64,000 nucleotides of DNA, from NCBI RefSeq assembly GCF_048892425.1, contig NZ_JBLZHU010000011.1, forward strand, positions 1 to 64,000, in the 5' to 3' direction. Shown here one piece after another: positions 43,735-52,013 of the stretch (positions within the stretch are counted from its first letter, which is position 1; each line of letters opens with the position of its first letter). The stretch is from Pacificispira sp002696645 (GTDB lineage: Bacteria; Pseudomonadota; Alphaproteobacteria; UBA8366; Aestuariispiraceae). Under the pieces are notes generated by a model. It saw only the letters and a list, made by a program, of their open reading frames with translations. It was not told where the DNA came from and made no database searches. A program made the position numbers and the translations under genes.

Positions 43735-44940
43735 ATGCGGGGGGCCATATCAAGAATTGCAACAGGCTGCTTTGGCCTGTCGACCCCTGTTACTGGCATT
43801 CTTCTCTGTCTGGTGCTGACATTCGCTACCTTATCTCTGCTTAAGCCAAAATATGCCTGGGACTCTACCCATTACATAGGATGTATCCTTTCCGCCCTGC
43901 ACGGCGGCACCTGGGACGAGAAGCGGGAGAGAACGTATTCCTATCTATCCCAGCATTATCCGGAAAATGTTTATAGGGACCTGACCACGGCGGGCCCAGG
44001 GATCAGCACGTATCGTGAATACATGAGCCAATCGGCGAAGGCTTTTGAGCTCACTCAGCCCGTTTACTGTTACAAGATAGGGTTCGTTTGGCCCGCCATT
44101 GCGCTGACATGGATGGGGGTTGATCCGCATTGGGCGCTCAGATTGCTCTCTGCACTTCCTGCTGCAGTCCTTTTTGGTATGACAGCGGTTTGGCTGTGTC
44201 GTCGGGTAGACGCCAGGATTGCCATTCCACTCAGCCTATTGGGCATGGGCTTTATGCTGTATCAAACCGCCCGGTACGAATATCCCGACAGCCTGACGGC
44301 GCTGGCCTTGGGCGCAGCGATGATTACCCATGCCAAAGCAATGCCGCGCGCAACCGGCTTGCTGCTGCTTGCCGCAATCACTGTGCGCGCCGATGCGATC
44401 ATCTTTGTCGGCGCGTATCTGGGGGTCGCGACTTTTTTCTGTCAGGGACCCCGCCGAATGCCATTCTGGCAGGCGTCTGTGCCCTGGGGGATCGCTTCCC
44501 TGCTGCTGTATGCCGGAATCGTGGCGGTCATGAACCCTCCAGGATATAAGGCCGTTTTCAGCCACAGTCTTATTTCCCAGACGCCATATCTACAAATATC
44601 AGAACCAATCATAACCTTCGAAATTTACCTAAAAATACTCATCCGCCAATTGGGGTATTTAATGGTTGATGGCATTAAATTTGTGCTGATTGCGCCGCTG
44701 GTGCTGGTGGCTTACTGGATCAGTCGTCAGCACAGAAACCTTCAAATCTATGGAGAAATTGGGGCAGTTTCCGTTGCGATGGTCGCGCTGCATTTCATCA
44801 TCTTCCCCTATTACGATCCGCGCTACTATACAGCACCCTATCTGATGATGGTTGTGGGCGGCGGCACGGTCTGGGCAACCCTGATCGCATGCAGGTTCAC
44901 CAGTTTCCAGGTTTTGAAACCCTCTACCGGGGGCGCATGA
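43735..44940 (+). CDS. Polytopic membrane protein, glycosyltransferase-C-like
   Basis: About 401 residues with around ten helices and a large first periplasmic loop containing YAWDSTHYIGCILSALHGGTW. The acidic residues in that loop, shortly after helix one, resemble GT-C enzymes such as ArnT/PMT-type lipid-linked sugar transferases, but no firm signature is seen. FPYYDPRYYTAPY near the end recalls mannosyltransferase-like families. GTG at 43723 is an alternative start. Its stop overlaps the convergent FkbM gene by 17 bases. Confidence 0.55.
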   Translation: MRGAISRIATGCFGLSTPVTGILLCLVLTFATLSLLKPKYAWDSTHYIGCILSALHGGTWDEKRERTYSYLSQHYPENVYRDLTTAGPGISTYREYMSQSAKAFELTQPVYCYKIGFVWPAIALTWMGVDPHWALRLLSALPAAVLFGMTAVWLCRRVDARIAIPLSLLGMGFMLYQTARYEYPDSLTALALGAAMITHAKAMPRATGLLLLAAITVRADAIIFVGAYLGVATFFCQGPRRMPFWQASVPWGIASLLLYAGIVAVMNPPGYKAVFSHSLISQTPYLQISEPIITFEIYLKILIRQLGYLMVDGIKFVLIAPLVLVAYWISRQHRNLQIYGEIGAVSVAMVALHFIIFPYYDPRYYTAPYLMMVVGGGTVWATLIACRFTSFQVLKPSTGGA

Positions 44941-45622
44941 AGACGACATCTATCTGTAGCTGTCGTTTCAGCTTTCGTGAGAAATAGGTTTCCCACATCA
45001 TGTAAGGTTCAAATCCCCAGCGATGAAGATCCTGGAGGAACCCAAGATATGTCTCTTCCCCCTGATACAGTTCAAACAAGGACAATTCCAATTGAACGCC
45101 TTGCAGCTTCTTCAGGGCCTCAGAGGCACCGTTTAAAACCTGACGTTCAAATCCTTGGGTATCGACTTTCAAAAACGCCCGATTGTCGGGGGTCACATAC
45201 TGATCCCACAGGTTATCCAGACGATAGACGGGGGTGGTGACCTTTTCCTGATTGGCGGTCCGTGGCAATGCCTCCAGCAGCGCGGGATTGGCATCCAGGG
45301 CGGAGCTCATGCTGGTCTCTTGCGATACATTCAGGACGATTTCGCCATCCGTGTCGCCAATCGCCGTACGCGGTGCGACGGTCCATTTTGCGTCATTGGC
45401 CGCCGCTTCACTCAGCGTGCCATGCGCCTGTGGCCCCGGCTCAAAGGAAACGATTGCACCTGAATAGCCAACCCGGCGCAGACGCTGCCCGGTTTGTCCG
45501 ACATTCGCCCCGACATCCAAAACAATATCGATGGAAAAATCATTCAGGATGGAAACAAGTTTGCCTTCAGGCGTTTTCTTGAACTTCCGTGCAGGATCAA
45601 ACAATCGCGAAAACACACCCAA
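44924..45622 (-). CDS. FkbM family methyltransferase
   Basis: 232 residues. SAM-binding VLDVGANVGQTGQRLRRVGY, then VSFEPGP (strand 2), VFLKVDTQGFERQVLNGA (FkbM signature LKIDVEGxExxVLxGA), LELSLFELYQGE. Such enzymes O-methylate sugars or small molecules, often in surface-glycan loci. The frame starts with TTG at 45622 (TTG GGT GTG); the true start may be a little inside. The 45623-45888 gap is AT-rich promoter DNA for the GGDEF/EAL gene. Confidence 0.85.
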   Translation of the reverse strand: MGVFSRLFDPARKFKKTPEGKLVSILNDFSIDIVLDVGANVGQTGQRLRRVGYSGAIVSFEPGPQAHGTLSEAAANDAKWTVAPRTAIGDTDGEIVLNVSQETSMSSALDANPALLEALPRTANQEKVTTPVYRLDNLWDQYVTPDNRAFLKVDTQGFERQVLNGASEALKKLQGVQLELSLFELYQGEETYLGFLQDLHRWGFEPYMMWETYFSRKLKRQLQIDVVFMRPR

Positions 45623-45888
45623 ACCCTTATCTGTGTACCAATCACCAAAGATACCAGATCACCACCAGGGCACAAGCAGGAGACGGGCTATTGGACGCCG
45701 CGCCGATAGCTTATTCTCGCTATTGCCTTGAGGGACTTTCCAACAGATTGACACGCACTGAATTTCCGCACTGGTTGTTTTTTATAATAATTTGTTAAGT
45801 TTTTACCACTCAAACTATCTTTGCCAAAATTGCGTATATAAGTATCAGTTGGTTCTGCCGGTCAGATGACTGTTTAAAAGGATTATCC

Positions 45889-47571
45889 ATGAAGAGACGT
45901 TTTGATAGATTTACATTCTCGCCAATGATCAGACTCTACAACAACCCCTGGATCGCTATCCCGACTATTGCGGTCTGTTTTGTCCTGTCCTGGATTATTG
46001 TGCATGAATCTGGCGGAACAAAATTTGCTCATCTCCATGTCGTGTATTTTCCAGTTGTGCTGGCCGCCTTCCGCTTTCGAGTATTGGGGGGGATTGTTGC
46101 GGGTCTTGTCGGCATGATTGTCATGGGGCCGATCATGCCATTGGATGTTCTGGCAGGGGAGCCGCAAGAACTGGATAACTGGGTTTCCAGGGGGGTGTAT
46201 CTATGTCTTTTCGGCCTGGTGATTGGTCTTCTGCACGACACGATCCTGAGTCACCAACAGGAACTGTTCCGCATTATGAACTACGACCCTGTGACAAATC
46301 TTCCGCTATTCGAGGCATTCCGGCGCAAGATCAGCGCGGCCGCACAAACAATCAATGACCCGAACGATCAACACGTAATTCTGAATTTCGAAATCACAAC
46401 CGCCGTCGACATCCGCACGTCATTTGGCAATGACGCCTGTGAGGACTTCATAAAGGCCTGTGCCAATCGAATAAAATCCATTCTGCCAGAGGAATCTTAT
46501 CTGGCCCGTGGTGGGCACGCCACATTCCTGGCATTGATAGAACATGTAACGCCACAGGAGGCCGGTCGGATATCGAACTTAATCGTTTGCTCTCTACAGT
46601 ATCCGGTAATGATGCGGAGCCTTCCAATGCGGATCGACAGCCGGATTGGCATGGTTGTGTTTCCGGATCATGGAACACAACCCGATGATTTGGTGCGCAA
46701 ATCATTTGCGGCGATGCTGCAGACGCCATCCAGATTTTCCACGGCTTCGGTCTTTAACGAACACGATGACACAATGCGGCGGGACAATCTGAAACTGCTG
46801 GCGGATCTGGGCCAGGCAATCGAACGCAAGGAGATTGTTTTCTATGCCCAGCCCAAGCTGTGCGCCCGGACCGGGCTGGTGCGGGGATGCGAATTGCTGG
46901 TGCGGTGGAAACATGGGGAAGAGGGAATGATTCCCCCTGACCGCTTCATCCCTTTGGCAGAAAAGTCACGATTGATCTATGACATCACAAGCGCGTCGAT
47001 TGAAGCCGCGCGAACCTATATGATGGCAACAGAGGCTGTGCTGCCGGATATCGACTATCATATCGCAATCAATGTATCGGGCTGGGATGTCACAGATTCA
47101 GACTTCCCCAACCGATTAAAAGCAGCCTTCAAAGACGATATGAAACGCCTGCCCTATCTTGAACTGGAAATTACAGAGACCTCTGTTATTGAGGATCTGG
47201 GCGAGGCAAAGCCTATTCTGGCTGAATTGCGCGACATGGGAGTGCATATCGCCATAGACGATTTTGGGACAGGTTTTTCCTCATTTTCCTATCTGAAAGA
47301 TTTCCCTGCCGACACTTTGAAAATCGACCAATCCTTTGTGCGGGAGGTTATGCAATCCTCAACCGATGCAATTTTGGTGCGCAGAACCATCGAACTGTCG
47401 AAAGATCTGAACCTGAAAAGCATCGCGGAAGGTGTCGAAGACAAAGAGGCTGCGGATTGGTTGACCAAGCAGGGATGCGATATGCTGCAAGGCTATTGGA
47501 TCGCCAAGCCCATGCCGCTCTCAGAATGGCCGGACTGGTTGAAACAAAATGACCCCCGGGCACAGGCATAA
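45889..47571 (+). CDS. Membrane GGDEF(degenerate)-EAL c-di-GMP phosphodiesterase-like protein
   Basis: 560 residues. Three to four N-terminal helices (residues ~22-125) form a membrane sensor of unknown type. The GGDEF-like domain is degenerate (RGGHATF at the active-site loop), so it should not make c-di-GMP. The EAL domain has CELLVRW (ELL instead of EAL), IAINVSG, LEITETSV, IAIDDFGTGFSS, LKIDQSFV and AEGVE; Glu, Asn, Asp-Asp and Lys positions look intact, so phosphodiesterase activity is possible. AAAGGATTATCC precedes the ATG. Confidence 0.88.
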   Translation: MKRRFDRFTFSPMIRLYNNPWIAIPTIAVCFVLSWIIVHESGGTKFAHLHVVYFPVVLAAFRFRVLGGIVAGLVGMIVMGPIMPLDVLAGEPQELDNWVSRGVYLCLFGLVIGLLHDTILSHQQELFRIMNYDPVTNLPLFEAFRRKISAAAQTINDPNDQHVILNFEITTAVDIRTSFGNDACEDFIKACANRIKSILPEESYLARGGHATFLALIEHVTPQEAGRISNLIVCSLQYPVMMRSLPMRIDSRIGMVVFPDHGTQPDDLVRKSFAAMLQTPSRFSTASVFNEHDDTMRRDNLKLLADLGQAIERKEIVFYAQPKLCARTGLVRGCELLVRWKHGEEGMIPPDRFIPLAEKSRLIYDITSASIEAARTYMMATEAVLPDIDYHIAINVSGWDVTDSDFPNRLKAAFKDDMKRLPYLELEITETSVIEDLGEAKPILAELRDMGVHIAIDDFGTGFSSFSYLKDFPADTLKIDQSFVREVMQSSTDAILVRRTIELSKDLNLKSIAEGVEDKEAADWLTKQGCDMLQGYWIAKPMPLSEWPDWLKQNDPRAQA

Positions 47572-47821
47572 CAAAATTCCGGGATGTCCTTAAATTCGGA
47601 ATGTCCTTAAACACATGCGCGGAACCGGCGCGCCCCTCTCCATCCCGTTAAATCGCTAACGTGTAACAACCATTCTTCACCGGCGTAATCCTGCCCTTCC
47701 TTGCAAAGACAACAATGACCATGGAGAAACCCAAAACTCTCATACAGACGCTGGGATTTGACGTGACCTCTCATGTAACTCAGGCAGCTTATATAGCTGC
47801 AGTTTGGGTAATCGGACAAAA

Positions 47822-47930
47822 AACAAAAAAAATGCCCGGATCCGAAGATCCGGGCAAGTTGAACAGGGAGGCTTCACGTCTGGGAGTAGTATCGCCCACG
47901 CTGCACCGCGTTTCCTCACTTTGAACTGAT
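47822..47930 (-). ncRNA. Probable small RNA with UUCG-loop terminator (suhB/mmgR-like?)
   Basis: On the minus strand the sequence ends in a perfect intrinsic terminator: GCCCGGATC, TTCG tetraloop, GATCCGGGC (47855-47834), then eight Ts. Upstream it reads CTCCCAGACGTGAAGCCTCC and CTGTTCAACTT, with no reading frame. The CTCCC and CCTCCC single-stranded stretches are typical anti-Shine-Dalgarno motifs of alphaproteobacterial trans-acting sRNAs. The GACGTGAAGCCTCCCTG core recalls the suhB/mmgR (alpha-r8) family, but from memory only. The 5' end is not defined. 47572-47821 otherwise holds nothing recognisable. Confidence 0.6.
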
Positions 47931-48028
47931 ATGAAATCAGATTATCCGAAAACCCTTGGAAACTGCCATAAAATCGCCATATACTATGCACTGAGTTGCA
48001 CCGAATAGAATGGTAAAGCAACCAAACC

Positions 48029-48066
48029 TTTAGTAACCATTTAGTAACGGGGCGTTTCGTTACTAA
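48029..48066. promoter_or_regulatory. Repeated TTTAGTAAC sites before the integrase
   Basis: TTTAGTAAC occurs at 48029-48037 and 48040-48048 (11-bp period) and inverted as GTTACTAA at 48059-48066, immediately upstream of the integrase start. The helical phasing and location fit arm-type integrase or excisionase binding sites, or an autoregulatory operator. Confidence 0.5.
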
Positions 48067-48081
48067 TTCTTGGGGGCCGAT

Positions 48082-49266
48082 ATGGCAAAGGAACCGACCA
48101 AGGCACGACTGACAGACAAGCTTCTGAGAAGTCTAAAGACACCTTCAAAGGGTTACATCTGGTGCACCGACACTCATACAAGCGGTTTAATGATCCGCCT
48201 CTATCATACGGGCCGTGCAAGCTGGTTTCTCAGATACACTAATCCGCGCCGAAAGGTGCAATCTGCAAAGCTGTTGGGGGATTACCCAGCCATGACGCTG
48301 GCAGATGCCCGTGCAGCCGCAACGCTATTCCGGGCCGATCTGCTACAAGGCAAGGTATCCGGCGCAAACAAGATCGAAACAATCAAGGATCTGATTTCGG
48401 ACTATCACACCCGCCATTCCATCCCCAACACCCGCAAGCCCGAACAGACCCGCGCCCTATATGACCAGCATGTTATCCCGTACATAGGTAAGTTGCGCCT
48501 GGACGATTTCCGCCGGGGCGATGCTGTTGGATTGTTGGATAGGCTTTCAGACAAAGGGCTAGGGGCGCAAGTCAACCGCGTACACGCCGCCTTACATGGC
48601 GCGTTAAGTTGGGCCGTTAATTCAGGACTTATTGAAATCAACCCGATGGCTGGATTGAAGCGCCGCGTGAAAGAAAAGCCCCGTGACCGGGTTCTAAGTG
48701 ATACGGAATTGCGGGCCGTCTGGGAAGCAACCGCCGCCCGGTCTGCACCCTCTAGGGAATTCGTCCAGATGCTCATTTTATCTATGCAGCGCCGCGACGA
48801 ATGCCGCGCCATGCAATGGGATGAACTGGACCAGGACGCCGGACTATGGACCATCCCAAGCAGCAGAACCAAGGCAGGCAGGGCGCATATCGTGCCCTTA
48901 CCTACTTTCGCTTGGGAGATACTAGAATCCATTCCCAGACTTGGCCCCTATGTCTTTACCATCGACGGCAAACGCCCCTATGCCGGTCATAGCAAGATTG
49001 TTGGCGCGCTCAGTACCGAAAGCGCCGTGACAGGCTGGACGCTGCACGATCTGCGACGAACAGGCCGCACGGGTCTTTCTCGCCTTGGCGTCCCGGTGCT
49101 GGTTTCAGAACTAATTCTAAACCATGCCAGAAACGATCTGGAGCGAACATACGACTTGCACGCATTCACAGACGAAAAACGCGACGCGCTGGAAAAATGG
49201 GGGGAACACGTCCGCCGCGTTGTGCTGAATTCCGAAGTCGGGGCAAAGGTTGTCTCAATTCGGTAA
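48082..49266 (+). CDS. int: Tyrosine integrase (P4/DUF4102-type)
   Basis: 394 residues from the ATG at 48082 behind GGGGG (TTG 48070 is an alternative). An N-terminal DUF4102 arm-binding domain (LTDKLLRSLKTPSKGYIW, GLMIRLYHTGRASWFLRY), a SAM-like core-binding domain and a C-terminal catalytic domain with Arg in MQRRDE, Lys in SRTKAGRAH, HDLRRT (H-x-x-R), LNHA and the nucleophile Tyr in ERTYDLH. It integrates and excises the element. Confidence 0.92.
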   Translation: MAKEPTKARLTDKLLRSLKTPSKGYIWCTDTHTSGLMIRLYHTGRASWFLRYTNPRRKVQSAKLLGDYPAMTLADARAAATLFRADLLQGKVSGANKIETIKDLISDYHTRHSIPNTRKPEQTRALYDQHVIPYIGKLRLDDFRRGDAVGLLDRLSDKGLGAQVNRVHAALHGALSWAVNSGLIEINPMAGLKRRVKEKPRDRVLSDTELRAVWEATAARSAPSREFVQMLILSMQRRDECRAMQWDELDQDAGLWTIPSSRTKAGRAHIVPLPTFAWEILESIPRLGPYVFTIDGKRPYAGHSKIVGALSTESAVTGWTLHDLRRTGRTGLSRLGVPVLVSELILNHARNDLERTYDLHAFTDEKRDALEKWGEHVRRVVLNSEVGAKVVSIR

Positions 49267-49365
49267 ATGAACGGTGGGGGCTAGGTTTAGCGACCGAAAA
49301 GCGGGGACCGTGCCCGCCTGCCCCCATCGCCCTTATCACGGCGCGCCATACGGAAGGTGCAGAGC

Positions 49366-50559
49366 ATGACAGAACAGAACCGACTTACTCTAGTTGAGGC
49401 CCTGGAAAGTGTCTTAAACGAGACCGAACTTGCAACGCTCAGAGAGAGCGAGGCTCGCCTAGTTGAATTAGGGCACCAGCTAGAACGCTATCAAAAATCA
49501 CCCCTTAAATATCTTGTCGAGAACAAGGGGGAAAGCGGCGATGTTGTGAGGGCGGCTTTGCAGCCCCGTAAAGAGGCTTATGATCGACTCGCTCAGAAAC
49601 TAGCAAACGGCGTATGCCGTGCGACAGGTTATAGGATTCTTGCACAAGAAATTCAATCAAAGACAGCGGAAACCATATCAGTGTCAGCATGGAAAGAAGG
49701 CAATCTTCTAGACCCATCAAATGGCAGTGTTCTAACTTTCTATAGAAACAGCATAAGGTCTGAAGCAATAAAGTTTGAAGGTGTAATGATTATTCCTTTT
49801 TACGCCGATTGGATAGAAAGCCCGCACCGCTTGCCGTTGTCGCAAGTGTGGCACTGGTCACAAGTGTTATCGTTTAAGGTATTTAATTTGTTGGACCCAA
49901 TAGAGACCGGGTATTGGGATATTCCGATAGAAACTACAGGGGGCCGCTATTTTGATTCTAAAATTGCCGTAAAGCGCGCCGCCCGTGATTTGGTCGAGGC
50001 TGTATGCAGTGGCGAGTTATTGCGATTGAACCCATACGGCACTTCCCCCGCGAATGGACAAATCAACCCGCAAGCATTCACATATGACACAATTTCCGAC
50101 TGTGTGAATTATCTGGAGCAAAGATATTTTGGGCTTGGTGTTTTCGGAACCTACAACAAACCCGCAATCGAATATTTTGAGAATATCCGGTTTCGTCGCG
50201 ACGATGTTCTAAGGCTATGGCAAACTGATAGCAGCCTGGAGCAACCGGAAAAACCCGTTCATGCAACGCCTGCCCAAGCTGCTATTCAATCGCCGCCCGT
50301 CGATACGGAAACAACCGTACACGTCGCCAAGGATGAAAAGCCCGTCGAGACAACAAAGGATAAAGGAGGCAGGCCAAAGTTAGTGGATCGCATCCTCATT
50401 TTATGGGAAAAAGAATACCAAAATGGCGCGCCGCCTGACAATAAGACTAATAAAGACCTTGGCGATGAAATACTGAATAAACTAAGACTAGGTAAACCCC
50501 CGTCTGACAGAACTATTATCCGTGCAAAAAAGGAAATAAGAGAAAGAACGGGTGACTAA
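49366..50559 (+). CDS. Hypothetical protein of the mobile element
   Basis: 397 residues, not recognised. An N-terminal coiled-coil helix (ETELATLRESEARLVELGHQ) and a globular middle (residues ~85-290). A Pro/Thr linker precedes a C-terminal module from KGGRPKLVDRILILWEKEYQ to RTIIRAKKEIRERTGD. Modules with the KGGRP start, helices and a final helix-turn-helix-like motif are common at the ends of alphaproteobacterial mobile-element proteins, probably for DNA binding. The ATG at 49366 has GGAAGG eight bases before it; a GTG at 49357 is an alternative. Confidence 0.6.
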   Translation: MTEQNRLTLVEALESVLNETELATLRESEARLVELGHQLERYQKSPLKYLVENKGESGDVVRAALQPRKEAYDRLAQKLANGVCRATGYRILAQEIQSKTAETISVSAWKEGNLLDPSNGSVLTFYRNSIRSEAIKFEGVMIIPFYADWIESPHRLPLSQVWHWSQVLSFKVFNLLDPIETGYWDIPIETTGGRYFDSKIAVKRAARDLVEAVCSGELLRLNPYGTSPANGQINPQAFTYDTISDCVNYLEQRYFGLGVFGTYNKPAIEYFENIRFRRDDVLRLWQTDSSLEQPEKPVHATPAQAAIQSPPVDTETTVHVAKDEKPVETTKDKGGRPKLVDRILILWEKEYQNGAPPDNKTNKDLGDEILNKLRLGKPPSDRTIIRAKKEIRERTGD

Positions 50560-50677
50560 ACTAGGTTTTGTCAGTTTAGTCTTATTATTGTCAGTTTAGT
50601 CTATCTGTTTTGTCACTGAATACTTCTGCAATCTTAGTCTCTGAGTTGAACCCCAGAGGCTAAGGAGACAGATAGCC

Positions 50678-50866
50678 ATGAATACAGACAGACCCGCTGA
50701 AACGCTTTTCATGACGGTTGCAGAAACCGCCCATGAATTGCGAGTTACCCCCCGCCATGTTTACAACATGATGGACGCCGGAACGCTTCAAAGCGTGAAA
50801 TTCGGACGGAGCCGCCGTGTTGTTACTAGCAGCATTCGCGCTCTTGCTGGAATGCAGGCAGCGTAA
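50678..50866 (+). CDS. AlpA/excisionase-like helix-turn-helix protein
   Basis: 62 residues with MTVAETAHELRVTPRHVYNM, followed by DAGTLQSVKFGRSRRVVTSS, the winged-HTH signature of the MerR/AlpA excisionase family. It probably assists the integrase in excision or activates the element. AAGGAG lies before the ATG; it follows a 118-bp gap containing repeated TTGTCAGTTTAGTC-like stretches (50566 and 50588). Confidence 0.85.
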   Translation: MNTDRPAETLFMTVAETAHELRVTPRHVYNMMDAGTLQSVKFGRSRRVVTSSIRALAGMQAA

Positions 50867-50868
50867 TC

Positions 50869-51540
50869 ATGACACACCATAGACCGAACCCCGGCACGCT
50901 GGCCGGGGACGGAGATTTCTTAACAGGCTCGGAAGGCCCTAAGAATACTCCAACTCCGAAAATTCCGCAACCGGTCCCGTCCATCATCGCGACACATTTT
51001 GACTTGTCCGATATTGGCGACCAAGCCGCCGTTATTGTTCGCAGCGACGGCAAGCCCATCCTTGTCGACAGGGCAGATCATGCCCGCCTGAATCAATACC
51101 GTTGGTTTCCCGCTGGCACGAATAACGGATATGCGGGCCGTTCTGTAACCCGCAACGGCAAGAGTCGCGTTTGTTACATGCATAGGGAAGTCATGGCCCC
51201 AGCCCCCGGTCTTGTGGTCGATCACGCCAATGGTGACACACTCGACAATCGCCGCTCAAACTTGCGGATATGCACAAGGGCCGAGAATTCCGCTAATCGC
51301 ACGGTCTGCCTGAATCACACAGGATTCCTTGGAATTGGGTTTGATCCAGCGCAAGGCCGCTATCAGGCAGCCGTGACGCAAAACGGGTCGCGGTTTCGCG
51401 GTCCCTGGCGGCTCACGGCACAAGAGGCCGCGAAAGACTACGATTGCCTTGCCCGTGGCGTTCATGGCGAATTCGCAAGGCTCAATTTCCCGGAACCGGG
51501 CGAACAGGGCGTGTCGCGTCCAGGCGGTGCGCCATGCTAG
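50869..51540 (+). CDS. HNH homing-endonuclease-like protein
   Basis: 223 residues. The HNH part is CYMHREVMAPAPGLVVDHANGDTLDNRRSNLRICTRAENSAN (H...D-H...N-R-x-N-L), followed by GFLGIGFDPAQGRYQAAV, an AP2-like DNA-binding motif of HNH-AP2 phage homing nucleases. The N-terminal ~50 residues are Pro-rich and poorly conserved. It is three bases after the AlpA-like stop and overlaps the next gene by seven bases, so it is part of the operon rather than a simple intron insertion. Confidence 0.8.
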   Translation: MTHHRPNPGTLAGDGDFLTGSEGPKNTPTPKIPQPVPSIIATHFDLSDIGDQAAVIVRSDGKPILVDRADHARLNQYRWFPAGTNNGYAGRSVTRNGKSRVCYMHREVMAPAPGLVVDHANGDTLDNRRSNLRICTRAENSANRTVCLNHTGFLGIGFDPAQGRYQAAVTQNGSRFRGPWRLTAQEAAKDYDCLARGVHGEFARLNFPEPGEQGVSRPGGAPC

Positions 51541-52010
51541 GAATCCCTGACAAACTCCAGACCGTGGCACCCGCTTTGTTGATCGCAGCCGTCCGTCATG
51601 GCAACCGGGAAGCAATGGGCAAAGGGCGCATGATGCCCTTACTCGGTCAATTCGCCCCGCGTTTCGCGATAGAAAATGACGATGGCACGGTGACGCAATA
51701 CGCCTTCACAAATTGCCCGATGAATCGCTTTGCGTGTGCTGTTAAAGACCTGACCGAGGGTGATAAGTCCTTGGGTTTGGCTCTTATTGCCCGTGCCTTG
51801 TTGGCAAGTGAGGCTATCGCGGATCGTCGCTTTCAATCATTCATCCAAGACATACCAGACCATCCAGACGATATCGGGGTTGATGAAGTATTGATTAACG
51901 CCGCCGCCCGCATCCGGTATGAATCGGAACGCCCGCCCAAGATGCAAGATTTGTTGCGGGTCGCGCGCCAACTCCAGGCTGAAGACCAGGCCCCAAAGGT
52001 GGAGGCGTGA
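51534..52010 (+). CDS. Hypothetical protein upstream of the primase
   Basis: 158 residues, not recognised. Soluble and mostly helical; VAPALLIAAVRHGNREAMGKGRMMP and RIRYESERPPKMQDLLRVARQL are notable stretches. The ATG at 51534 overlaps the HNH stop (ATGCTAG) and the stop lies three bases before the Prim-Pol ATG, so it is tightly coupled to the replication gene and may assist it. Confidence 0.6.
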   Translation: MLGIPDKLQTVAPALLIAAVRHGNREAMGKGRMMPLLGQFAPRFAIENDDGTVTQYAFTNCPMNRFACAVKDLTEGDKSLGLALIARALLASEAIADRRFQSFIQDIPDHPDDIGVDEVLINAAARIRYESERPPKMQDLLRVARQLQAEDQAPKVEA

Positions 52011-52013
52011 TCG

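Noticed and set aside
45005..45030. A GGTTCAAATCCC stretch like a tRNA T-loop
   Set aside because: It lies inside the conserved FkbM methyltransferase gene, and no acceptor, D or anticodon stem is found around it.
47740..48021. A 93-codon minus-strand ORF across the small-RNA region
   Set aside because: The frame runs through the terminator hairpin and T-run and has a random-looking composition.
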